From contig CAVVXS010000007.1 of NCBI GenBank assembly GCA_963752225.1, positions 682,001 to 746,000 of the forward strand: a DNA stretch of 64,000 nt, written 5' to 3'. The position numbers were made by a program, and so were the translations under genes. This DNA is from JBBROS01 sp963752225. Lineage in GTDB: Bacteria > Pseudomonadota > Alphaproteobacteria > Acetobacterales > Acetobacteraceae. Positions 56,526 to 64,000 of this stretch are shown piece by piece. A model generated the notes under the pieces. The model was not told where the DNA came from, made no database searches, and saw only the letters and a list, made by a program, of their open reading frames with translations. Every line of letters starts with the position of its first letter. The first letter of the stretch is position 1.

Positions 56526-57403
56526 ACCGCACCACCGCCAGTCTCGGCGCCGCGGTGGCGGCTGTCCTCGTGCTGCTGCTCGTCGCCGCCAGCCTGTTCA
56601 CCGTCAACCAAACCGAACAGGTGCTGATCACCCAGTTCGGCGAGCCCAAGCGCGTCATCAGCGAACCGGGCCTGCACGCACGGATCCCGTTCATTCAGAC
56701 GGTGATCAGCTTCGACCGCCGGCTGCTGGACTTCGAAAGCGGTGGCGAGGAGGTGATCCTGGCCGACCAGCGCCGGCTGATCGTCGACAGCTTCACCCGG
56801 TTCCGCATCACCGACAGCTTGCGCTACTTCCAGGCCGTTGGACCGGCCGAGAACGGCATCCGCGCCCGCTTGAACTCGGTCGTGACCTCCAGCCTGCGGC
56901 GGGTGCTCGGCAACGAGACCCTGCTCAACGTGCTGTCGAACGACCGGACGCGGATCATGGGCCTCATCAAGGGGCAGGTCAGCGACGAGATGAAGGGGTT
57001 CGGGATCGGCATCGAGGACGTCCGCATCCGCCGGGCCGACTTGCCGGAGGAGAACACCCAGGCGATTCTGGGCCGGATGAAGTCGGAACGCGAGCGGGTG
57101 GCGAGCCAGGCCCGGGCCGAAGGGGCCGAAGCCAGCCTGCGCATTCGCGCCGACGCCGACCGCGACCGCACCGTGCTGCTGGCCGAGGCGCGCGCCAACG
57201 CCGACAAGCTGCGCGGCGATGGCGAGCGGCTGTCGATCAAGACCTACGCCGACGCCTTCCAGCGGGATCCCGAGTTCTACGCGACTTACCGGACGCTGCA
57301 GGCCTACCGCGAGGCGTTCGGGCCGAACAGCGGCTCGCGCCTCGTGCTGACGCCGGATGTCGATTTCCTGAAGCTGCTGCGGGAAGCGCCGAAGCCGGAT
57401 TGA
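56522..57403 (+). CDS. hflC: FtsH protease modulator HflC
   Basis: 293 residues. N-terminal membrane helix (LGAAVAAVLVLLLVAASLFTV), SPFH domain (NQTEQVLITQFGEPKRVISEPGLHARIPFIQTVISFDRRLLDF), and a coiled coil (RMKSERERVASQARAEGAEASLRIRADADRDRTVLLAEARANADKLRGDGE). It partners HflK. ATG 56522 overlaps the hflK stop. It is followed 187 bases later by the protease gene; HflKC-DegP is a common arrangement in alphaproteobacteria, all acting on envelope protein quality. Confidence 0.95.
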   Translation: MNRTTASLGAAVAAVLVLLLVAASLFTVNQTEQVLITQFGEPKRVISEPGLHARIPFIQTVISFDRRLLDFESGGEEVILADQRRLIVDSFTRFRITDSLRYFQAVGPAENGIRARLNSVVTSSLRRVLGNETLLNVLSNDRTRIMGLIKGQVSDEMKGFGIGIEDVRIRRADLPEENTQAILGRMKSERERVASQARAEGAEASLRIRADADRDRTVLLAEARANADKLRGDGERLSIKTYADAFQRDPEFYATYRTLQAYREAFGPNSGSRLVLTPDVDFLKLLREAPKPD

Positions 57404-57490
57404 CGTTCAGACCCGGCGCCCTTGGCTCTGCCGTCCCGCAACGTGGGCGGAGCCGGGACGTTGGCATCGTTTCCTGGGGTGCTTGGCCTG

Positions 57491-57539
57491 AAGTTTGCCT
57501 TAAGTTTGCCTTCGACCAGAGTTGGCGAACGCTTGCCAA
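57491..57539 (+). promoter_or_regulatory. Tandem 11-bp repeat and palindrome upstream of the protease gene
   Basis: AAGTTTGCCTT occurs twice head to tail at 57491-57501 and 57502-57512, one helical turn apart, followed at 57522-57539 by the near-palindrome TTGGCGAACGCTTGCCAA (7 of 9 half-site positions symmetric). They lie 52-100 bases before the DegP-type start. The layout suits a regulator bound cooperatively, such as a response regulator on the tandem repeat and a dimeric repressor on the palindrome. No regulator gene is beside it. Confidence 0.5.
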
Positions 57540-57590
57540 AACCCCAACTGTGACAAATCGACCTGACGCCGCAAATCTGGAGTGACCCCC

Positions 57591-59114
<1,524 letters not shown>

Positions 59115-59136
59115 AAGCCGGGCCATTCGTGACGTC

Positions 59137-59159
59137 GTCCCCGGGGGTGGCCCGGGGAC
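59137..59159 (+). terminator. Hairpin terminator after the protease gene
   Basis: GTCCCCGGG (59137-59145), GGTGG, CCCGGGGAC (59151-59159): a perfect 9-bp stem with a 5-base loop, 22 bases after the protease stop and 30 before the exonuclease ATG. No T run follows. Confidence 0.6.
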
Positions 59160-59189
59160 CGTCCGCGGGGCCGGGCTGACCGCAGCACC

Positions 59190-60227
59190 ATGCATCCCGA
59201 CACCTGGCTGAAGGTTCTCCCGGACGGGCTCTTTTGCGAGCCCGGCGGGTTCCACATCGACCCGATCCGCCCTGTCGCGCGCGCCATTATCACCCACGCG
59301 CACGCCGATCACGCCCGCCCCGGCCATGGCGCCGTCCTGGCCAGTCCGGAAACGATGGCGCTGATGGACGTCCGCATGGGGGAGGGCCGGGCCGGTGTCA
59401 CGCAGCAGACGCTCGGCTATGGCGAGCGGCTTCTGGTGGGCGAGGTCACCGTCTGGCTCGAGCCGGCGGGCCACGTGCTGGGCGCGGCGCAGGTGGCGAT
59501 GGAGTGGCGCGGCAGCCGCGCCGTGGTGAGCGGCGACTATAAGCGGGTGGCGGACCCGACCTGCCGCCCGTTTATCCCGATCCCCTGCGACGTGTTCGTC
59601 AGCGAGGCCACCTTCGCGCTCCCGGTGTTCCGCCATCCCGATGCCGCCGGCGAGGTCGCGAAGCTGCTGGACAGCGTGGCCCTGTTTCCTGAACGCACCC
59701 ATGTCGTCGGCGCCTATGCGCTCGGCAAGGCGCAGCGGGTGATCGCGCTGCTGCGGGACGCCGGCTGGGACCGGCCGATCTACCTCCACGGCGCCATGCT
59801 GCCGCTATGCGCCGCCTATGAGCGCCTCGGAGTCCCGCTCGGGCCGCTGCTGCCGGCGACGGTGCAGGCCAAGGCGGACTTGGCCGGCGCCATCGTCATC
59901 GCGCCGCCCAGCGCCATCGCCGACCGCTGGGCGCGGCGCTTGAACGAGCCGGTCGCCTGCATGGCCAGCGGCTGGATGCGGGTGAGGCAGCGGGCGCGCA
60001 GCAAGGGCGTCGAGCTGCCGCTGGTGATCAGCGACCACAGCGACTGGGACGAGCTGCTGGCCACGCTGGACGACGTCGGCGCGCCCGAGGTCTGGGTGAC
60101 GCATGGCCGCGAGGAGGCGCTGATCCATGCCGCCGAGCAGCGCGGCATCCGCGGCCGCGCGCTGCGGCTGATCGGCTACGGCGACGAGGAGGCCGACGCG
60201 CCCGACCCGGCGGTGGCCGCCGAGTGA
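59190..60227 (+). CDS. Ligase-associated DNA exonuclease (metallo-beta-lactamase fold)
   Basis: 345 residues. The MBL metal site is AIITHAHADHARPGHG (HxHxDH) near 33, then LEPAGHVLGAAQVAMEW near 92 and VSGDYKRVADPT near 114 with metal His/Asp, and a beta-CASP-type part (GAYALGKAQRVIALLRD; SDHSDWDELLATLDD). The family is always coded beside an ATP-dependent DNA ligase, with an Lhr helicase and a phosphoesterase in many genomes. Here the ligase follows with a GTGA overlap. The enzyme trims DNA ends for repair. ATG 59190 (MHPDTWLKVLPDGLFCEPGGFH) is the family start. Confidence 0.9.
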   Translation: MHPDTWLKVLPDGLFCEPGGFHIDPIRPVARAIITHAHADHARPGHGAVLASPETMALMDVRMGEGRAGVTQQTLGYGERLLVGEVTVWLEPAGHVLGAAQVAMEWRGSRAVVSGDYKRVADPTCRPFIPIPCDVFVSEATFALPVFRHPDAAGEVAKLLDSVALFPERTHVVGAYALGKAQRVIALLRDAGWDRPIYLHGAMLPLCAAYERLGVPLGPLLPATVQAKADLAGAIVIAPPSAIADRWARRLNEPVACMASGWMRVRQRARSKGVELPLVISDHSDWDELLATLDDVGAPEVWVTHGREEALIHAAEQRGIRGRALRLIGYGDEEADAPDPAVAAE

Positions 60228-61834
60228 TCGCATTCGCGGAGCTGCTGGAGCGGCTGACGTTCTCGCCGGGCCGGTTGGCAAAGGTCGCGCTGCTGCGCCG
60301 CTACTTCGCGACCCAGCCCGACCCGGACCGCGGCTTCGGCCTTGCGGCGTTGACCGGGGAGCTCGCGTTCCAAGCGGCCAAGCCGGCGCTGATCCGGGCA
60401 TTGGCCGAGGATCGGACCGACCCGGTGCTGTTCGCGTGGTCCTACGATTATGTGGGCGACCTCGCCGAGACGGTCGCGCTGATGTGGCCGGAGCGCCCGA
60501 CCAACGCGCCGACCCCGAGCCTGACCGAAGTGGTGCAGACTCTGCTGTCCACGCCGAAGGCCGAGCTGCCCGGCACGGTCGCGACCTGGCTCGACGCCTC
60601 GGACGCGTCCACACGTTACGCGTTGCTGAAGCTGATCACCGGCTCGCTGCGGGTCGGCGCCTCGGCCCGCATCGCCAAGATCGCCCTGGCGGAGCTGGCC
60701 GGCGGAGCGATCGCCGCGGACGAGATCGAGGAGGTGTGGCACGGCCTCGTGCCGCCCTACGCGCCGCTGTTCGCCTGGCTCGAGGGCCGCGCCGAGCGGC
60801 CCGACCCGGCCGGTGCGCCGGTGTTCCGGCCGCCGATGCTGGCCCATCCGCTGGAAGCGCCCGACATCGCCGTGCTCGACGCCTCCGCCTACCGCGCCGA
60901 GTGGAAGTGGGACGGCATCCGCGTGCAGCTTGTCGCCACGCCGCAGGGGCGGCGCATCTATTCGCGCGGCTCTGAGGACGTGTCCGGCGCCTTCCCGGAG
61001 ATCCTCGAGGCGATGAACTTCGAGGCGGTGCTCGACGGCGAGCTGCTGGTGATGCGCGAGGGGGCCGCCGGGGAGAAGGCGGTGGCCCCGTTCGCCGACC
61101 TGCAGCAGCGGCTGAACCGCAAGGCGCCGTCGGCGAAGATGCTGCGGGACTTCCCGCTCGCGGTGCGGCTTTACGACATCCTGTTCGACGGCCACACCGA
61201 CCTTCGGACCTTGCCGTTCGACGAACGCCGCCGCCGGCTGGAGCTCTGGTTCGGTGCGACGCGACCCGCCCGCATGGACCTGTCCGAGCTGATCCCATTC
61301 GAAACGATGGATGAGCTGGCGAGCATCCGCGCCGGGACCCGCGCCGCCAGCATCGAGGGGTTGATGCTCAAGCGCGGCGATAGCGCCTATGTGCCGGGGC
61401 GGCCCAAGGGGCAGTGGTGGAAGTGGAAGCGCGACCCGCTGACGATCGACGCGGTGGTGATGTATGCGCAACGCGGCCACGGCAAGCGCAGCAGCTTCTA
61501 CAGCGACTACACGTTCGGCCTGTGGCGTGACGACGGCGAGCTGGTGCCGGTCGGCAAGGCCTATTCCGGCTTTACCGACGCGGAGCTGGTGACGCTCGAC
61601 CGCTGGATCCGCAATCACACGACGGCGCGGTTCGGCCCGGTGCGGGAAGTGGAGCGCGGCCTGGTGCTGGAGATCGCGTTCGACGCCGCCCAGCGGAGCC
61701 AACGGCATAAATCCGGCGTCGCCCTGCGCTTCCCGCGCGTGGCCCGGCTCCGCTTCGACAAGCCCGCCGCCGAGGCCGACCGGCTCGACGTGCTCATGCG
61801 GCTTATCGAGACCGGCCCGCCGCCGCTGACGTAG
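60224..61834 (+). CDS. ATP-dependent DNA ligase
   Basis: 536 residues from a GTG at 60224. N-terminal helical domain (MIAFAELLERLTFSPGRLAKVALLRRYF), the adenylated lysine in RAEWKWDGIRVQ (KxDG, about Lys228), motif III DGELLV near 272, motif IV EGLMLKRGDSAYVPGRPKGQWWKWKRD near 380 with the final Lys, and a C-terminal OB fold (AVVMYAQRGHG... YTFGLWRDDGELVPVGKAYSGF). It seals nicks with ATP and is probably a repair ligase next to the NAD-dependent replicative LigA. It overlaps the exonuclease by GTGA. The helicase and phosphoesterase of the full repair set are not in the window. Confidence 0.93.
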   Translation: MIAFAELLERLTFSPGRLAKVALLRRYFATQPDPDRGFGLAALTGELAFQAAKPALIRALAEDRTDPVLFAWSYDYVGDLAETVALMWPERPTNAPTPSLTEVVQTLLSTPKAELPGTVATWLDASDASTRYALLKLITGSLRVGASARIAKIALAELAGGAIAADEIEEVWHGLVPPYAPLFAWLEGRAERPDPAGAPVFRPPMLAHPLEAPDIAVLDASAYRAEWKWDGIRVQLVATPQGRRIYSRGSEDVSGAFPEILEAMNFEAVLDGELLVMREGAAGEKAVAPFADLQQRLNRKAPSAKMLRDFPLAVRLYDILFDGHTDLRTLPFDERRRRLELWFGATRPARMDLSELIPFETMDELASIRAGTRAASIEGLMLKRGDSAYVPGRPKGQWWKWKRDPLTIDAVVMYAQRGHGKRSSFYSDYTFGLWRDDGELVPVGKAYSGFTDAELVTLDRWIRNHTTARFGPVREVERGLVLEIAFDAAQRSQRHKSGVALRFPRVARLRFDKPAAEADRLDVLMRLIETGPPPLT

Positions 61835-61852
61835 GGTGGGTGCTAGCCCACC
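61835..61852. terminator. Short hairpin between convergent genes
   Basis: GGTGGG (61835-61840), TGCTAG, CCCACC (61847-61852), a 6-bp stem directly after the ligase stop and 8 bases before the M20 dipeptidase end. It is the only structure in the 26-base gap and may stop both transcripts weakly. Confidence 0.4.
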
Positions 61853-61860
61853 ATCGCCCG

Positions 61861-63237
61861 TCAAAGCCCCCCGAGCAGCCGCGCATGCGCGCGAATGCCG
61901 TGCTGGAAGCAGCGCCACTCGAACTTCTCGTTGGGCGAGTGCACCTGGTCGTCTTCCAGCCCGAACCCCATCAGCAAGCTGTCGAGGCCCAACAGCCGGT
62001 GCATGCTCTCCACCACGGGGATGCTGCCGCCGCTGCCCATCATCACCGCCGGGCGCCCGTACTCGTCCGACAACGCCGTCCGCGCCGCGGCCACGAACCG
62101 GCTGCCGAGCGGGATCTCGACGCCCGGCGCGGTGCTGAACACGTCGACCGTGGCTTGGGCGCCTGGCGGCAGCCGCGCCTCGACGAACTCGCGGAAGCTC
62201 GCGACCACGGAAGCCGGGTCTTGGCCAGGCACGAGCCGGAACGACACCTTCGCACCCGCCTCCGCGGCGATCACGGTTTTCGCGCCCGGCCCCTGGTAGC
62301 CGCCCCAGATTCCGTTAATGTCGGCGGTCGGGCGGGCCCAGAGCCGTTCGAGCGGCGAGCGGCCGCGTTCGCCGACCGGATGCTGCAGGCCGACGCCGCC
62401 GAGGAACGCGCTTTCGTCGAAGCCGAGTTCGTTCCACTCGGCCGCCAACGCTGCCGGCACATCGGCGACGCCGTCGTAGAAGCCCGGGAGCTGGATGCGG
62501 CCCTCCGCGTCGTGCAGGCCGCCGAGCACGTGGGTGAGCGCGTTGATCGGGTTCAGCGCGGAGCCGCCGAACAGGCCCGAGTGCAGGTCGCGGTTGGCGG
62601 CTTTGATGCGCAGCTCGACATACGCCATGCCGCGCAGCCGGGTCGTCAGCGCCGGTGTGTCGATGCTCCACATGTTGGTGTCGCTGATGACGCAGACGTC
62701 GGCCGCCAGCCTGTCGCGATGCGCGGCGAGCACCGTCTCGAGATTGGGGCTGCCGACCTCTTCCTCGCCCTCGACCAGCACCGTCACCCGCACCGGCAGG
62801 CTGCCGGTGGTGGCGTGCCAGGCGCGCAATGCTTCCAGCCACAGCATGGACTGGCCCTTATCGTCGACGGCGCCGCGGGCAACGACGCGCGGGCCCTGGG
62901 GACCGTCGGTCAGCTTCGGATCGAACGGGGCGGCGGTCCACAGCTCGAGCGGCTCGGCCGGCTGCACGTCGTAGTGGCCGTAGAACAGCACGTGCGGCGC
63001 ACCCGGCCCCGGCCCGGGGTGCTGCCCGATCACCACGGGGTGGCCCGGCGTCGCATGCAGCGCGGCGGTGAACCCCAGCCCGGCCAGCTGGTCGCGCACC
63101 CATTCGGCCGCCCGTATACAGTCGGGCCCATGCGCCGGCTGTGCGCTGACGCTCGGGATGCGCAGCAGCTCGAACCAGCGCTCCCGCGCGGCGTCGAGGG
63201 TCTGGTCGATATGGGCGAGCACGGCGTCGATTTGCAT
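61861..63237 (-). CDS. M20-family metallopeptidase (dipeptidase)
   Basis: 458 residues. Di-zinc site: VLFYGHYDVQPAEP near 87 (HxD), RGAVDDKGQSMLWLEAL near 120 (Asp), LVEGEEEVGSPN near 150 (Glu pair), SDTNMWS near 177 and the last His in QVHSPNEKF near 430; the dimerisation lid carries KAANRDLHSGLFGG near 205. This is the group of dipeptidase/carnosinase-like peptidases that cleave short peptides in the cytoplasm. ATG 63237 (MQIDAVLAHIDQTLDAARERWFELLRIPSVSA) fits the family; a longer frame to 63357 is not conserved. It diverges from the YihY gene; an inverted repeat lies between. Confidence 0.93.
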   Translation of the reverse strand: MQIDAVLAHIDQTLDAARERWFELLRIPSVSAQPAHGPDCIRAAEWVRDQLAGLGFTAALHATPGHPVVIGQHPGPGPGAPHVLFYGHYDVQPAEPLELWTAAPFDPKLTDGPQGPRVVARGAVDDKGQSMLWLEALRAWHATTGSLPVRVTVLVEGEEEVGSPNLETVLAAHRDRLAADVCVISDTNMWSIDTPALTTRLRGMAYVELRIKAANRDLHSGLFGGSALNPINALTHVLGGLHDAEGRIQLPGFYDGVADVPAALAAEWNELGFDESAFLGGVGLQHPVGERGRSPLERLWARPTADINGIWGGYQGPGAKTVIAAEAGAKVSFRLVPGQDPASVVASFREFVEARLPPGAQATVDVFSTAPGVEIPLGSRFVAAARTALSDEYGRPAVMMGSGGSIPVVESMHRLLGLDSLLMGFGLEDDQVHSPNEKFEWRCFQHGIRAHARLLGGL

Positions 63238-63284
63238 CGCCGCAGTGTGGCCGATGGCGGCACACGAGGCTAGGGTCGGCGCCT

Positions 63285-63319
63285 CGCTGCAACCATCCTC
63301 TCGGAATTTCGTTGCAGCG
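63285..63319. promoter_or_regulatory. Inverted repeat in divergent promoter region
   Basis: CGCTGCAAC (63285-63293) and GTTGCAGCG (63311-63319) are exact reverse complements 17 bases apart, in the 109-base gap between the M20 peptidase (start 63237, minus) and the YihY gene (63347, plus). The half-sites are about two to two and a half helical turns apart centre to centre, so a dimeric regulator could bind and control both genes. Confidence 0.45.
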
Positions 63320-63346
63320 CCAGAGTAGGCCGGCAGGGCAGGCAGG

Positions 63347-64000
63347 ATGATGAACACCCTGAAGATGATCTGGACGATGATCGCGGAGACCTTCGAGGAT
63401 TACATCGAGGACGGCGCGCTCAGCCGGGGTGCCGCCATCGCCTACTACACCGTGCTGTCGATCGGCCCGTTGCTGGTGATCTGCATTGCCATCGCCGGGC
63501 TGGTGTTCGGCGAGGAGGCGGCCCAGGGCGCCATCGTCGGTCAACTGCAAGGCATGATGGGTGACCAGGCCGCAAGCTTCATCCAGACCGCAATCAAGAG
63601 TGCGGGCAACAAACAGAGCGGCATTTGGGCCACCGTGCTCGGCATCGGCACGCTGCTGGTCACGGCGACGGGCGTGTTCGGCGAGATGCAGGCGACGCTG
63701 AACTACATCTGGAAGGCGGAGCCGAAAGGCGGCCTGACCGCCATCCTGAAGGCGCGTGCGGCGAGCCTCGGCTTGGTCGGCACGCTCGGCTTCCTATTGC
63801 TGGTGTCGCTGGTGGTCAGCGCGGCGCTGCATGCGGTGGGCGAGTACATGAACGCCTTCGTGCCCGGTGCGGCGACGCTGCTGCAATGGGCGAGCTTCGC
63901 GTTGTCGTTCCTGATCGTCTCGGCGCTATTTGCGGCCGTTTACAAGATCCTGCCCGACCGGCAGTTGTCGTGGAAGGACGTGGGGGTCGGGGCCGTGGTG
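63347..64000 (+). CDS. YihY/BrkB-family membrane protein, N-terminal part
   Basis: The frame is open from ATG 63347 (or ATG 63350) to the window end, 218 codons, so the C-terminal part is missing. Opening IWTMIAETFEDYIEDGALSRGAAIAYYTVLSIGPLLVICIAIAGLVFGEEAAQGAIVGQLQGMMGDQAA, with the family's conserved RGAAIAYYTVLSIGP segment, and several membrane helices follow (WATVLGIGTLLVTATGVFGEMQATLNYIWK; LVGTLGFLLLVSLVVSAAL; FALSFLIVSALFAAVYKILPD). YihY/BrkB proteins are inner-membrane proteins of unclear role, once called ribonuclease BN by mistake. AGG precedes the start. Confidence 0.9.
   Translation, partial: MMNTLKMIWTMIAETFEDYIEDGALSRGAAIAYYTVLSIGPLLVICIAIAGLVFGEEAAQGAIVGQLQGMMGDQAASFIQTAIKSAGNKQSGIWATVLGIGTLLVTATGVFGEMQATLNYIWKAEPKGGLTAILKARAASLGLVGTLGFLLLVSLVVSAALHAVGEYMNAFVPGAATLLQWASFALSFLIVSALFAAVYKILPDRQLSWKDVGVGAVV

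Noticed and set aside
57424..57454. Possible terminator after hflC (GGCTCTGCC...GGCGGAGCC)
   Set aside because: The stem has a wobble, a 13-base loop and no T run; too weak to call.

Overview
The window is 64 kb of chromosome from a high-GC (roughly 70%) alphaproteobacterium that makes bacteriochlorophyll. Three things point to a phototrophic member of the Rhodospirillales/Acetobacteraceae type: the end of a photosynthesis gene cluster at the left edge (PucC-family gene, bchP, tspO, hemC), a hopanoid operon hpnABCDE-shc, and the hemC-hemD-mitofilin-like-hemY block typical of alphaproteobacteria. The family-level placement is inference. Gene density is about 90%, with many ATGA/GTGA/TGATG stop-start overlaps. 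I see no rRNA, tRNA, CRISPR array, insertion sequence or prophage.

Layout. 1-4741: photosynthesis-cluster end with two tspO genes around a hemC, then an M20 amidohydrolase. 4881-10204: small secreted and membrane proteins, a Crp-type regulator with a perfect CRP-type site beside it, a periplasmic binding protein overlapping an MFS transporter, and a lactonase-like enzyme. 10243-14907: secreted nuclease, a convergent tupB/tupA pair without an ATPase, lolA, a glutamine-amidotransferase-fold hydrolase and a GNAT enzyme. 14917-19918: phenylacetyl-CoA epoxidase operon paaABCDE, a CsbD-like stress gene with a candidate EcfG promoter, and a frameshifted paaX. 19944-30221: housekeeping (trpS, murJ, gpsA, rlmJ, tsaD) and a second hemC with hemD, a Mic60-like gene and hemY. 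30264-38273: hopanoid genes. 38349-43580: a DUF2236 protein, a Baeyer-Villiger-type monooxygenase, an SDR, a serine hydrolase and a GreA/GreB-like factor. 43581-47893: a 578-nt AT-richer leader and a three-gene cassette (flavoprotein, DegT aminotransferase, putative glycosyltransferase) that I cannot assign to a known pathway. 47924-53637: small proteins, rpmJ, and glcDEF. 53650-64000: apbC, hflKC, a DegP-type protease, a DNA exonuclease/ATP-dependent ligase pair, an M20 dipeptidase and the start of a YihY/BrkB gene.

How it fits together. Two complete hemC genes suggest separate tetrapyrrole supply, one linked to bacteriochlorophyll genes and one in the housekeeping heme block. The hpn operon makes hopanoids for the membrane. 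paaABCDE opens phenylacetyl-CoA for degradation and glcDEF oxidises glycolate. HflKC, DegP, the CsbD-like protein and ApbC serve protein quality control, stress and Fe-S assembly. The least explained parts are the 44-48 kb cassette, the orphan transport components at 6.7-12.7 kb, and the regulatory DNA upstream of the protease gene.
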